Source: Bacillota bacterium (GTDB taxonomy: Bacteria; Bacillota; Sulfobacillia; JAIMAT01). From it: a DNA stretch of 64,000 bases. The notes under the pieces were generated by a model, which did no database searches, was not told where the DNA came from, and saw only the letters and a program-made list of their open reading frames with translations. The stretch lies in assembly GCA_029961055.1 (NCBI GenBank), contig JASBVM010000039.1:1-64000 (forward strand). Direction: 5' to 3'. The position numbers and the translations under genes were made by a program. Positions within the stretch are counted from its first letter, which is position 1, and every line of letters starts with the position of its first letter. This document shows, piece after piece, positions 36,111 to 46,918 of this stretch.

Positions 36111-37055
36111 TCAACTGCTTCCGCCGACCGCTTTCTCGCTCTTGCCCGCATCGGGGAAGAAGAGCGGTTGGCCGAACTCTTCGACTCCGAACCGACCGAT
36201 GACTTTCTGCGTCTCGGGAGCGGTCATGAAGTCGACGAACGCCTTGGCGCCCTCGGCGTTCACCTTGGCGAACCTGGCCGGGTTGACCTGCATCACGTGA
36301 TAGATGTTGAGGAGCGACGCATCACCTTCGAGAACGATCCCCAGGCGGAGATGCTGCTTGAGGGCCAGGTACGTGGCCCGGTCCGTCAGCGTGTAAGCTC
36401 CTTTCTCCGAGGCGATGCCGAGCGTCTGACCCATCCCCGACCCGGATTGCTGGTACCACTTCCCCTCCGGTTGAATGCCCGCCTTCTTCCAGATCGACTT
36501 CTCTCTCACATGCGTGCCGGACTCGTCGCCGCGCGAGATAAAGAGCGCCTGGGCCCGGGCGATCTTCCGGAAGGCTTCTGCAGCCGTGGCGGTGCCTTTC
36601 ACCCCGGCCGGGTCGTCCGGTGGGCCGACAAGGACGAAGTCGTTGTGCATGACCAGCCGCCGGTCGACGGCGACGCCCTTCGAGACCGCGGCCATCTCCG
36701 CCTCCGGCGCATGAACCAGCAGCACGTCCGCCTCGCCGCGTTCGCCCATCGCCAGCGCCTGGCCCGTACCCACCGCGACGATGGAGAGCCTGTATCCGGT
36801 CTTCTTTTCGAACATGGGTTGCAGGACATCCAGGAGGCCGCTGTCCTGGGTGCTGGTCGTGGTGGCGAGGATCACCCTGGGGTTGGCGGGTTTCGGCGGG
36901 CCGGACTGCGCATTCTCTTTCGTTCCGGCTGCACCGCCGGCTGCGCTGGTCCGGCCGGCTCCCGGCGCTCCGCAGGCGGAGAGGGTCAGGATCGCCGTCA
37001 ACGCCAGCGCCAGCACTGCCGGACGGCGCCCGTGGGCGGCCTGCCTCCGGTTCAT
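36111..37055 (-). CDS. tupA: Tungstate-binding lipoprotein
   Basis: The 314-residue substrate-binding protein captures tungstate outside the membrane. The signal peptide ends in a lipobox (LTLSAC, Cys near residue 28), which Lgt and signal peptidase II would process. The mature part starts with the TupA signature ATTTSTQDSGLLDVL and continues with VGTGQALAMGERGEADVLLVHAPEAE, HNDFVLVGPPDDPAG and FISRGDESGTHVREK. These motifs are typical of tungstate rather than molybdate binders. The ATG at 37055 has AAGGAGGG 8 bases upstream. First gene of tupABC, downstream of the regulator gene. Confidence 0.95.
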   Translation of the reverse strand: MNRRQAAHGRRPAVLALALTAILTLSACGAPGAGRTSAAGGAAGTKENAQSGPPKPANPRVILATTTSTQDSGLLDVLQPMFEKKTGYRLSIVAVGTGQALAMGERGEADVLLVHAPEAEMAAVSKGVAVDRRLVMHNDFVLVGPPDDPAGVKGTATAAEAFRKIARAQALFISRGDESGTHVREKSIWKKAGIQPEGKWYQQSGSGMGQTLGIASEKGAYTLTDRATYLALKQHLRLGIVLEGDASLLNIYHVMQVNPARFAKVNAEGAKAFVDFMTAPETQKVIGRFGVEEFGQPLFFPDAGKSEKAVGGSS

Positions 37056-37244
37056 GCGCAAACCCTCCTTCGGTCCATGCCGCCGCGGTCCCTGCCAAGG
37101 CGGCCCGGCTTCCGGTCGTCACCCCGGCGTCGGGAGGAATCGGCCGCAGGGAACGGTGCTCCAGCTGAAACCGTTGTGCATCATCGTGCAGAACGTAACA
37201 CGCGGGTTCTTCCGGCATCAAGGGGAGGGAATGAATCCGAATCT

Positions 37245-37330
37245 TTATAAAAAAATCAGTCGTCCGGCGCGGCACGGGAGAGGCCGGCCGGGTGAGAGGC
37301 ACGGCCGACCGCTGCAGGCGTGGTGCCTCT
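37245..37330 (-). terminator. Hairpin plus T-run after the regulator gene
   Basis: AGAGGCAC (37295-37302) pairs with GTGCCTCT (37323-37330) directly after the regulator stop. About 40 bases further on the minus strand comes a run of seven T (near 37248-37254). Together they may end or attenuate transcription before tupA. The rest of the 277-base gap holds an A+T-rich stretch that could also contain the tupA promoter; no hexamers were convincing. Confidence 0.4.
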
Positions 37331-37332
37331 GG

Positions 37333-38469
37333 TCAGGGCCGCAGCGGTCGGAAGAGCGGACGGCCGTGCGGGTCAAGGCCGAAGCGGGCGATCAGGCCCT
37401 GACCGGCAGGCCCCACCGCCCAGCGTGCGAACGCCTCGGCCCAGCGGCGACGAACCCAGGGAGCGCGTTCCGCGCTGACCGGCACCAGAGAGAAGACGTC
37501 GCGCAGTTCGGGGCCCCCTTCCCAGAGGATCGCCAGCCCCTCGGGCCGCGCGGCCCGCAGCGTCGCACGGTCGACCAGCGTGTACGCGCGCTTCGCCGCG
37601 GCGGCGGTGAGAATGTGCATGCTGCCGAGCACCCCCAGCGGGTCGACCCGGTACCACGGCGCCTCCGGCTGGACGCCGGCCGCCTCCCAGAGGCCCCTCT
37701 CCCGCAGGTGGGTGCCCGAACGGTCCCCCCGGCTCAGAAAGGGCGCCCGGGCCCGGGCGATGGCCTGAAAGGCCTGGTGCACCGTGCCCGCCTGCCGCAC
37801 GCCAGCGGGATCCCCCTCGGGGCCCACGACGACGAAGTCGTCTTCCATCAAGGGGTGGCGCCCCGTGCCGAAACCTGCCGTCACGAACTCCTCCTCCGCC
37901 TCGGGAGCGTGGCTGAGCACCAGGTCGGCCCGCCCCTCGCGGGCGAGGTCCAGAGCCTGGCCACTGCCTGCCGCCAAGGGCCGGACGGCGATCCCCGTCT
38001 CGGCGAGGAAGGCTTCCGCCAGCGCGGGGACGAGGCCGGTCTCCACGGGTTCCACCGTGGCGGCCAGCACCAGCGACCCGTGGGCTTCGCCCGTCCCGGC
38101 GCCGGGAGCCCGGTCGGCGGCCGGCGGTTCCTCCGGTCCCGCCAGGACGGGGATCCGCCTCTCCACGCCGGCCTGGAACCGGCGGTACCGGTCCAGGAGG
38201 TCCCGTGCGGCGGCCGTCAGCTGCGCGCCGCCGCCCCGCGCGCCGCCGGTACGACGGTCGAGGAGCCGGACCCCGAGGCGCTCCTCGGCCTGCTTCACCA
38301 GCCCCCAGGCGTAGCGGTACGAGAGGCCGACGTCGGCCCGCGCCTGATTCAGCGAACCCCGCAGGGCCACGGCCTCGAGCAGTGCGAACAGCCGGTCGCC
38401 GCGGATCTGATCGCCCAGGATCAGGACGACCCGGTAGGGGGGAACGCCCCCGTCTCCCGTCCCCTTCAT
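37333..38469 (-). CDS. ModE-type HTH regulator fused to a TupA-like sensor domain
   Basis: The 378-residue protein begins with a ModE/LysR-like winged helix (about 12-95: LFALLEAVALRGSLNQARAD, SYRYAWGLVKQAEERLGV, LLDRRTGGARGGGAQLT). It continues with a domain clearly related to the TupA encoded next door (about 130-378): GSGQALDLAREGRADLVLSH with APEAEEEFV, DDFVVVGPEGDPAGVR, LSRGDRSGTHLRERGLWEAAG, FGLDPHGRPLF. No signal peptide is present, so it senses the oxyanion inside the cell. It probably represses or activates tupABC and perhaps the divergent cofactor genes. It precedes tupA on the same strand, 14 bases after the MBL gene. Confidence 0.88.
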   Translation of the reverse strand: MKGTGDGGVPPYRVVLILGDQIRGDRLFALLEAVALRGSLNQARADVGLSYRYAWGLVKQAEERLGVRLLDRRTGGARGGGAQLTAAARDLLDRYRRFQAGVERRIPVLAGPEEPPAADRAPGAGTGEAHGSLVLAATVEPVETGLVPALAEAFLAETGIAVRPLAAGSGQALDLAREGRADLVLSHAPEAEEEFVTAGFGTGRHPLMEDDFVVVGPEGDPAGVRQAGTVHQAFQAIARARAPFLSRGDRSGTHLRERGLWEAAGVQPEAPWYRVDPLGVLGSMHILTAAAAKRAYTLVDRATLRAARPEGLAILWEGGPELRDVFSLVPVSAERAPWVRRRWAEAFARWAVGPAGQGLIARFGLDPHGRPLFRPLRP

Positions 38470-38483
38470 GCCCTTCGCTCCGC

Positions 38484-39179
38484 TCAGCGGAAGGTCTCGA
38501 AGGCCCAGACCTCGGTCGCCTCGGGAAGCGGCGAGCCTTCCACCGGCGCGTCGTCGGGGAGCGTCCGCACCGGCCCCTTCCAGACGGCCAGGAAGCTCGA
38601 CAGCGGCTGGATGGGCAGGCCGCGCCGGCCGTGCCCTCCCTGGGTGCGCGAGGTGGCGTAGTGCATGGGCACCACCACCCGCGGGTGGAGCGCCTCGATC
38701 ACCCGCGGGACTTCCTCGGGCGCCAGGGTGAAGAAGCCGCCCACCGGCACCATCAGGACGTCCACCGGCCCGATGGCGGCCGCCTGCTCGGCGGTCAGCA
38801 CGTGGCCCAGGTCGCCGGCGTGGGCGTAGCGCCGGCGGCCGCCCTGCCCGTCGCCCGCCTCCACGACGAAGAAGGCGTTCCGCCCGCGCCGGGCGCCCTG
38901 CTCGGGGTCGTGGAAGACGCCCACGGTGCGGAAGCGGGCGCCGTCCACCTCGGTCTCCACCCGGGCCCAGCCGCCGTCCGGGGTGAGGCCGCGGAGGACG
39001 CGGGGCTCCCCGCGCACGGGCGAGACGTGGTTGTGGTCGAAGTGCTCGTGGGAGACGGTGACCACGTCGGCGGAGACGGCGGGTTCGGGGTAGCCGACGC
39101 TGGGGTCGGGCGGATCGGTCAGCCAGACGACCCCCTCCGGCAGCTCGATGCGGAAGCAGGCATGTCCTAACCAGCGCAA
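38484..39179 (-). CDS. Metallo-beta-lactamase-fold hydrolase (UlaG/UPF0173-like)
   Basis: The 231-residue protein has the metal ligands of the MBL fold in TVSHEHFDHNH (H-x-H-x-D-H), Asp in HAGDLGHVL and His in VVPMHYATSR. It begins [11 protein letters not shown], like the UPF0173/UlaG group of cytoplasmic metal-dependent hydrolases. The substrate is unknown. The TTG at 39179 has AGGTGGAG 4 bases upstream and lies 13 bases inside the end of lgt, so translation is coupled to lgt. The oxyanion regulator follows 14 bases downstream, so all may be on one transcript from uvrB onwards. Confidence 0.88.
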   Translation of the reverse strand: MRWLGHACFRIELPEGVVWLTDPPDPSVGYPEPAVSADVVTVSHEHFDHNHVSPVRGEPRVLRGLTPDGGWARVETEVDGARFRTVGVFHDPEQGARRGRNAFFVVEAGDGQGGRRRYAHAGDLGHVLTAEQAAAIGPVDVLMVPVGGFFTLAPEEVPRVIEALHPRVVVPMHYATSRTQGGHGRRGLPIQPLSSFLAVWKGPVRTLPDDAPVEGSPLPEATEVWAFETFR

Positions 39180-40150
39180 GGATCTCCACCTCCCGCGCGC
39201 AGCGAGGCTTCCTCGCCGGACTCCTCGGCCTCCGGGGGCCGGCGCCGGTTCCAGATCCAGCCGGCGGCGCCCGCCGCGATCAGCAGCAGGCTGACCCACT
39301 GGGCCAGCGTCAGCCCGGCGATGACGGTGCCGCCCATGCGGAAGAACTCCACCCAGAAGCGCCCGATCGAGTAGACGACCAGGTAGAGCCAGAGCTCGTC
39401 CCCCCGCCGGGCGGAGCGCCGCCCGCGGTACCAGAAGAGCAAGGCAGCTCCCGCCGCGTCCCAGAGCGACTCGTAGAGGAAGGTGGGGTGGTAGAAGGCC
39501 ACGTTCTCGTAGCCGGGCACGCGGTGCTCCGGGGCGATGTACATCTTCCAGGGCAGGCTGGTGGGGTAGCCGTACAGCTCCTGGTTGAAGAAGTTCCCCC
39601 AGCGCCCGATGGCCTGCCCCAGGAGGACGCTGGGCATGGCGACGTCCAGCATCCCCCAGAGGCCGACCCGCCCGGGCAGCCGGCGGCTGAAGAGCCAGGC
39701 GGCCAGCACCCCGGCGACCAGCGCGCCGTGGATGGAGAGGCCGCCCTGCCAGGTGGCCAGCGCGTCCAGCGGGTGCTGGGCGTAATAACCCAGGTTCTGG
39801 ACGACGAAGCCGATGCGGGCGCCGATGAAGCCGGCGACGGCCACCACCACGGCGAAGTTGACCAGCGTGTCGGCGTCCACGCCCAGGCGCGCCGCATAGC
39901 CCCGGGCCAGGTAGTAGCCCGGGATGAACGAGCCGGCGATGAGCAGCCCGTACCAGCGGACCGCGAGCGGACCGATCTGGACCAGGATCGGGCTGACCGA
40001 CGCCGTCCCCGCGAAGATGGGGCGGAGCCAGAGGAAGAGGGCCGCCGCCACCACCACGCCGGCCGCGGCCCAGAGGGCTGCGGGCAGGCCGCGGCGCTCC
40101 TCCCCGGGCGGCCCGGCCCGCTGCTCCTTCGCGGCCTCCTCTTCCCTCAC
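39167..40150 (-). CDS. lgt: Prolipoprotein diacylglyceryl transferase
   Basis: Lgt attaches diacylglycerol to the lipobox cysteine of prolipoproteins, for example the TupA encoded nearby. The 327 residues have seven or so transmembrane helices and the family blocks [31 protein letters not shown] (active-site His), [17 protein letters not shown] (the Lgt signature with essential Arg and Asn) and [12 protein letters not shown]. An additional hydrophilic N-terminus of about 25 residues precedes the first helix. The GTG start overlaps the uvrB stop by 4 bases. Confidence 0.96.
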   Translation of the reverse strand: MREEEAAKEQRAGPPGEERRGLPAALWAAAGVVVAAALFLWLRPIFAGTASVSPILVQIGPLAVRWYGLLIAGSFIPGYYLARGYAARLGVDADTLVNFAVVVAVAGFIGARIGFVVQNLGYYAQHPLDALATWQGGLSIHGALVAGVLAAWLFSRRLPGRVGLWGMLDVAMPSVLLGQAIGRWGNFFNQELYGYPTSLPWKMYIAPEHRVPGYENVAFYHPTFLYESLWDAAGAALLFWYRGRRSARRGDELWLYLVVYSIGRFWVEFFRMGGTVIAGLTLAQWVSLLLIAAGAAGWIWNRRRPPEAEESGEEASLRAGGGDPCAG

Positions 40151-42309
40151 GGCTTCGCCTCCTCTGCCCGCGCCCGCTTCCTCGTCCCGGCGCGGAGTGA
40201 ATGGGCCTGAGCCTCGCGCAGCTCCTCCAGCTCGGAGATCATGTCGCGGAGGAGCGCCGCCCGCTCGAACTCGAGGAGCTTCGCCGCCTCCTTCATTTCT
40301 TTTCGAAGCCGCTCGATCACCTGCGGCAGCTCCCGCGGCGGCACCTCCTTCAGGCTGCGGCCCGGCTGGAGCCAGTACTCCGCCCGCGCCTCCGCCACCT
40401 GGGCGGAGCGGCGGCGCCCGCCGGACGGCGCCATGCGGTCGACCGGGTGGGTCGCCTCCAGCACCTCGCGCACCGGCTTGACGACGGTCCGGGGCGTGAT
40501 CCCGTGCTCCCGGTTGTACCGCTCCTGGATGGCGCGGCGGCGGTAGGTCTCCTCGATGGCCGCCTTCATCGAGTCGGTGATCGCGTCGGCGTACATGATC
40601 ACCTTCCCCTTCACGTTGCGCGCGGCGCGGCCGATGGTCTGGATCAGCGAGCGCTCGGAGCGGAGGTAGCCCTCCTTGTCCGCGTCGAGGATGGCGACCA
40701 GCGAGACCTCGGGCAGGTCGAGCCCCTCGCGCAGGAGGTTGATGCCCACCAGCACGTCGAAGACGCCCAGGCGGAGGTCCCGGATGATCTCCATCCGCTC
40801 GATGGTGTCCACCTCGGAGTGCATGTAGCGGACCTTGACGCCCAGGTCGCGGAGGTAGTCGGTCAGCTCCTCGGCCATCTTCTTGGTCAGCGTGGTGACC
40901 AGCACCCGCTCCCCGGCCGCCACCCGCTTCCGGATCTCCGCCAGCAGGTCGTCGATCTGGCCCTCCACCGGCCGCACCTCCACCTCGGGGTCGAGGAGGC
41001 CGGTGGGCCGGACGATCTGCTCCACCACGGCGCCCGAGTGCTCCAGCTCCCAGGGTCCCGGCGTGGCGGAGACGAAGAGGATCTGCGGCACGTGCCGCAG
41101 GAACTCCTCGAAGGTGAGCGGACGGTTGTCCAGCGCGGAAGGAAGGCGGAAGCCGTACTCCACCAGCACCTCTTTCCGCGACCGGTCCCCGTGGTACATG
41201 CCCCCGATCTGCGGCACCGTCACGTGCGACTCGTCGATGATGCAGAGGAAGTCGTCGGGGAAGTAGTCCAGCAGCGTGTACGGGGGCTCGCCCGGCTTCC
41301 TCCCGGTCAGGTGGCGCGAGTAGTTCTCGATGCCGTTGCAGTAGCCGACGGTCTGCATCATCTCCAGGTCGTAGCGCGTCCGCTGCTCCAACCGCTGCGC
41401 CTCCAGCAGCTTCCCCCGGGCGCGGAGCTCCCGGAGGCGCGCCTCCAGCTCTTCCTCGATGGAGCCGACGGCGGCGCGCATCTTCTGCGCCTCGGTCACG
41501 TAGTGCGAGGCGGGGTAGATGGCCACGTGGTCGCGCTCGCCGAAGACCTCGCCGGTGAGCGGGTCGAACTCCAGGATGCGGTCGATCTCGTCGCCGAAGA
41601 GCTCGATGCGGATCGCCCGCTCGGAGCTGGAGGCCGGGAAGACCTCGATCACGTCGCCGTGGACGCGGAACTTGCCCCGGGTCAGGTTGACGTCGTTGCG
41701 CTCGTACTGGATGTCGACCAGCCGGCGGAGGATCGCCTGGCGCGAGCGCTCCTGCCCGACGCGGAGGCTGAGCACCAGCTCCCGGTAGTCCTCGGGCGAA
41801 CCGAGGCCGTAGATGCAGGAGACGCTGGCCACGACGACCACGTCCCGCCGCTCGAAGAGCGCGCTGGTGGCGGAGTGGCGCATCTTGTCGATCTCGTCGT
41901 TGCGCAGCGCGTCCTTCTCGATGTAGAGGTCGCTGGACGGGATGTACGCCTCCGGCTGGTAGTAGTCGTAGTAGGAGACGAAGTACTCCACCGCGTTGTG
42001 CGGGAGGAACTCCTTCAGCTCGCTCGTCAGCTGGGCTGCCAGCGTCTTGTTGGGCGCGATGACCAGCGTCGGTTTCTGGACCCGCTCGATGGTCCAGGCC
42101 ATGGTGGCCGTCTTGCCGGAGCCGGTGACGCCCAGGAGCGTCACGTACCGCTGCCCGCGCCCTCCCCGCTCGGGAGGAAGCAGGTTGGCCGCCAGCTCCT
42201 CGATCGCCTTCGGCTGGTCGCCCGCCGGCGCGAAGGGCGCCACCACCTCGAAGCGTCCTTCTCTCCCGGCCTCCCGGGGTTCGCCCGGGAACGTCACCAC
42301 CTTGCCCAT
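40147..42309 (-). CDS. uvrB: Excinuclease ABC subunit B
   Basis: UvrB is the central helicase-like protein of nucleotide excision repair. The 720 residues show Walker [14 protein letters not shown] (near residue 58), the DNA-clamping beta-hairpin region [29 protein letters not shown]-like DESH in [15 protein letters not shown], helicase motifs V/VI in [14 protein letters not shown] and QTIGRAARN, and a C-terminal UVR motif (about 660-700) that binds UvrC. The ATG at 42309 fits the family start. lgt and the MBL gene follow with overlaps, an uncommon operon partner set. Confidence 0.98.
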   Translation of the reverse strand: MGKVVTFPGEPREAGREGRFEVVAPFAPAGDQPKAIEELAANLLPPERGGRGQRYVTLLGVTGSGKTATMAWTIERVQKPTLVIAPNKTLAAQLTSELKEFLPHNAVEYFVSYYDYYQPEAYIPSSDLYIEKDALRNDEIDKMRHSATSALFERRDVVVVASVSCIYGLGSPEDYRELVLSLRVGQERSRQAILRRLVDIQYERNDVNLTRGKFRVHGDVIEVFPASSSERAIRIELFGDEIDRILEFDPLTGEVFGERDHVAIYPASHYVTEAQKMRAAVGSIEEELEARLRELRARGKLLEAQRLEQRTRYDLEMMQTVGYCNGIENYSRHLTGRKPGEPPYTLLDYFPDDFLCIIDESHVTVPQIGGMYHGDRSRKEVLVEYGFRLPSALDNRPLTFEEFLRHVPQILFVSATPGPWELEHSGAVVEQIVRPTGLLDPEVEVRPVEGQIDDLLAEIRKRVAAGERVLVTTLTKKMAEELTDYLRDLGVKVRYMHSEVDTIERMEIIRDLRLGVFDVLVGINLLREGLDLPEVSLVAILDADKEGYLRSERSLIQTIGRAARNVKGKVIMYADAITDSMKAAIEETYRRRAIQERYNREHGITPRTVVKPVREVLEATHPVDRMAPSGGRRRSAQVAEARAEYWLQPGRSLKEVPPRELPQVIERLRKEMKEAAKLLEFERAALLRDMISELEELREAQAHSLRAGTRKRARAEEAKP

Positions 42310-42463
42310 CCGTCGCTCACGCTCCCCGCCCGTACGCTCCCCCCGCCTATCCTAACCCGCGGGCGCCGGAAGGAGCGCCCTCTCCCCCCCGCCCGCCTCC
42401 CTCTGGTAGGCTTCCTGCAGTGGACTCTTCTCGCCGAGACCCGGGGAGGCGGCTTCACCGTCC

Positions 42464-43051
42464 ATGCGCTTCGACGTCCGCGACCTCGTCGACTGGGCCT
42501 ACGACCGCGTCACCGGCGCACGCCGCGTCTACGACGCCCAGGGCCAGCCCACCATCTACCTGCCCGCGCTCACCCGCTACCGCGGCCCCACCGTCGCCGA
42601 CCCGGAGGGACGCGTCGTCCTCCGGGACGGCCAACCCGCCATCGAGGTCCACCTCGACAACCGCCGCCTCCGCCAGCTGGGCGCCGCCGGCTCCCTCGAC
42701 CCCAAGGCGACCTTCGCCCTCTTCCGGCTGGCCCGCCAGCAGATGAAGGCGCTGGCCGAGTACCTGGCGGGGCCCGAGGTACCCCCCGAGTATACGGTCT
42801 GCTTCGGCCGCAGCCTCTTCGGCGGCGTCATCGCGCGCCTCGGCTGGCACGAGACGGAGCTGCCCCGCAGCCAGGCCTGGATGCTCGGGAGGTACGAGGA
42901 GTGGCTCCGGCGCCGCCGCAACGGCACCGCTCGGGACGGCGCGGCCGGCGGCGCTTCGCGGCGCCAGGCGACCCTGGTCTGGGTGACGCGGTCGGAGCTG
43001 ATCCGGCTCTACGGAGGAGAGGCGGGGGGAGCGCGGGAACCGGCCCGCTGA
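42464..43051 (+). CDS. YkoP-like protein of unknown function
   Basis: The 195 residues resemble the YkoP family of spore-formers: an N-terminal VRDLVDWAYDRVTG, the strand YLPALTRYRGPTV, then GQPAIEVHLDNRRLRQLG, ALFRLARQQMKALAEYLAG and VCFGRSLFGGVIARLGW. YkoP-like domains also occur attached to polysaccharide deacetylases, hinting at a cell-envelope role, but no activity is established. No signal peptide or membrane segment is visible. The ATG follows a purine-poor leader, so translation may be weak. It diverges from uvrB. Confidence 0.6.
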   Translation: MRFDVRDLVDWAYDRVTGARRVYDAQGQPTIYLPALTRYRGPTVADPEGRVVLRDGQPAIEVHLDNRRLRQLGAAGSLDPKATFALFRLARQQMKALAEYLAGPEVPPEYTVCFGRSLFGGVIARLGWHETELPRSQAWMLGRYEEWLRRRRNGTARDGAAGGASRRQATLVWVTRSELIRLYGGEAGGAREPAR

Positions 43052-43066
43052 CCTGCTCCTCCCCTC

Positions 43067-43120
43067 TTCCTGGCCACGTGGGAGGTGCGCCGATTCCTGG
43101 CCACGTGGGAGGTGCGCCGA
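43067..43120. repeat. Two perfect 27-base tandem repeats
   Basis: Units 43067-43093 and 43094-43120 are identical. Each contains the palindrome CCACGTGG. They lie 16 bases after the YkoP-like gene stop, in the gap before the convergent pyrophosphatase gene. Confidence 0.9.
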
Positions 43121-43234
43121 CCCGGCCCCGGCCGGCATGATCGCCGCTCCGCCGGCCGTCTGCGAGGGACGCCCCCGGCCCCGCGGCCTCGACCTCGTTC
43201 GGGATCCGGCGGCCGACCGCGCAGAAGAGAGTCG

Positions 43235-43261
43235 GGGGCGGCGCGCCCCGGGCGCCGCCCC
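43235..43261. terminator. Hairpin terminator for the H+-pyrophosphatase gene
   Basis: GGGGCGGCGC (43235-43244) and GCGCCGCCCC (43252-43261) form a 10-base perfect stem around 7 bases, 34 bases beyond the stop at 43295. On the minus strand a short CTCTCTTCT follows. It may serve both converging genes. Confidence 0.55.
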
Positions 43262-43294
43262 TCCGCCCCTCCGCTTCCGCGGCGAACCCGCCCC

Positions 43295-45298
<2,004 letters not shown>

Positions 45299-45421
45299 GT
45301 CCCTGATCTCCGCTCCTTTCGTTCTCCGCTCGCCTTCCGTGCCGGTCCGAGGGCGAGCGCGGCCACGGCGGCCACGGGTCCCGTCGCGTTCCGCCGACGG
45401 CGGCGAGCTCGCAATGAAAGC

Positions 45422-45427
45422 ATTGTA
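45422..45427 (-). promoter_or_regulatory. Possible -10 box for hppA
   Basis: TACAAT on the minus strand lies in the only A+T-rich spot of the 226-base gap between hppA and the adenosine-specific kinase gene. The matching -35 is poor (CTGCAG at 17 bases), so an activator or another sigma factor may be involved. Confidence 0.3.
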
Positions 45428-45524
45428 CCTGGATCGCCCCGGACCTGCAGCCCGCCGCCCTCCGGGCCGGGAGCGCCCCACCCGGACCGCGGCCGGGGCC
45501 TGGAGACCGCACTGCCGCGAGGTC

Positions 45525-46016
45525 TCAGAGCTTGTAGCCGAAGCGGCGCAGGAGCGCGTGCCGGGCCCGCTCGTCCTCCTCGCTCTCCACGCCCACGGGC
45601 GGGAAGCCGTCGATCACGCCCAGGATGCCGCGGCCCTGCTCGGTGACGCCCACCACCACCTCCAGCGGGTTGGCGGTGGCGGCGTAGATGCGGCAGACCT
45701 CGGGCACCGCCTTGACCGCGTTGAGGACGTTGATGGGAAAGGCTTCCTTCAAGAAGACGAGGAAGGCGTGGCCGGCCCCGATGGCTTGGAGGTTGCGGGT
45801 GGCCAGCTCCACCAGCTCCGGGTCGTTGCCGGCACGGCGGACCAGTCTCGCTCCGGAGGCCTCGTCGAAGGCGAGGCCGAAGCGGATGCCCGGCGAGGAC
45901 TGGACGAGCGCCTCGTAGAGGTCTTCCACCGTCTTGATGAAGTGGCTCTGGCCGAGAATGAGGTTGTCCTCGTGCGGGTTCTCCACCCGCACCACCTCGA
46001 TCGACAGAGCTGCCAA
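45525..46016 (-). CDS. Adenosine-specific kinase family protein
   Basis: The 163-residue protein matches the small adenosine-specific kinase family (PF04008), found mainly in archaea and thermophilic bacteria and characterised in Pyrobaculum. Landmarks: [25 protein letters not shown] near the N-terminus, [32 protein letters not shown] and the C-terminal [13 protein letters not shown] with [10 protein letters not shown]. It would phosphorylate adenosine to AMP. It is not related to ribokinase-type adenosine kinases. It is upstream of hppA on the same strand. Confidence 0.85.
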   Translation of the reverse strand: MAALSIEVVRVENPHEDNLILGQSHFIKTVEDLYEALVQSSPGIRFGLAFDEASGARLVRRAGNDPELVELATRNLQAIGAGHAFLVFLKEAFPINVLNAVKAVPEVCRIYAATANPLEVVVGVTEQGRGILGVIDGFPPVGVESEEDERARHALLRRFGYKL

Positions 46017-46165
46017 CGCCGAACCCCCTTCCCCGGCTCGGGAGGAGCGGTCCGGAACGGGCCCCCCGCGGGGCCGCCCGGCCGTCCGGGATACGTAACT
46101 GCTCTTCCGCGCGCGTATAGCCGCCTCCTCCCCCGGCAGAGGCTAGCGCCGAGGAGGAGGAGACG

Positions 46166-46903
46166 ATGCCGACCATCCGCCGTTCCCTGCGCCGCCTCGC
46201 GCGGCAGGGAGGCGCCTTTCTCGCCTCGCTGCTGCTCCTGTCCGCCTTCCTGGCCTCGTCCGGTCGTGCCGCCCCCGCCCCTCTGCCCACGCTCTCCTGG
46301 GGCTCCTCGGGCGACGCCGTCCGCCTCCTGCAGCAGCGGCTGGCCGCCCGGGGGTACTACCGCGGCCCCATCGACGGCAACTACGGGGCGACCACCTGGC
46401 AGGCGGTCCGCCTCTTCCAGAGCCGGAACGGGCTGCCGGCGGACGGGACGGTCAGCGCCCGGACCTGGAGCTCCCTGGGCTACCCGCCCGAGGCGCCCAG
46501 CTTGGTCGCCGCGGCCGCCTCGCCGGCGACGGCGGTGGGCGCCACCCGCGCCGGCGACGTCGACCTGCTGGCGCGCCTGGTGATGGCGGAGGCGCACGGC
46601 GAACCCTTCGCCGGGCAGGTCGCCGTGGCGGCGGTGGTGCTCAACCGGATGCGAAACCCGGCCTTTCCGCACACGGTGGCCGGCGTCGTCTTCCAGCCGG
46701 ACGCCTTCGAGTCGGTCTCCAACGGCCTGATCTGGCAGCGGAGCCCGGACGCCACGGCCTACCAGGCGGCCCAGGACGCGCTCAACGGCTGGGATCCCAC
46801 GTACGGGGCGCTCTACTTCTGGAACCCGGCCAAGGCGTTCTCCGGCTGGATCTGGACCCGCCCGATCTCCCTGGTCATCGGGCATCACGTCTTCGCGCAC
46901 TAG
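46166..46903 (+). CDS. sleB: Spore cortex-lytic enzyme SleB
   Basis: SleB is a lytic transglycosylase that degrades muramic-delta-lactam cortex peptidoglycan during germination. The 245 residues have a signal peptide (about 1-36), a PG_binding_1 domain (about 45-100: SSGDAVRLLQQRLAARGYYR, GPIDGNYGATTWQAVRLFQ) and the Hydrolase_2 catalytic domain (about 130-245: LLARLVMAEAHGEPFAGQVA with the conserved Glu, VVLNRMRNPAFPHT, ALYFWNPAKA). The ATG follows GAGGAGGAGA. It forms the usual pair with ypeB, 15 bases downstream. Expression in the forespore is expected from the family, but no clear sigma-G promoter was identified. Confidence 0.94.
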   Translation: MPTIRRSLRRLARQGGAFLASLLLLSAFLASSGRAAPAPLPTLSWGSSGDAVRLLQQRLAARGYYRGPIDGNYGATTWQAVRLFQSRNGLPADGTVSARTWSSLGYPPEAPSLVAAAASPATAVGATRAGDVDLLARLVMAEAHGEPFAGQVAVAAVVLNRMRNPAFPHTVAGVVFQPDAFESVSNGLIWQRSPDATAYQAAQDALNGWDPTYGALYFWNPAKAFSGWIWTRPISLVIGHHVFAH

Positions 46904-46918
46904 GTGGAGGTGCCGTCC

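Noticed and set aside
46017-46165. A sigma-G promoter for sleB (GGATA followed by CGTATAG).
   Set aside because: The -35-like GGATA fits, but the -10 match is poor, so I did not annotate it.
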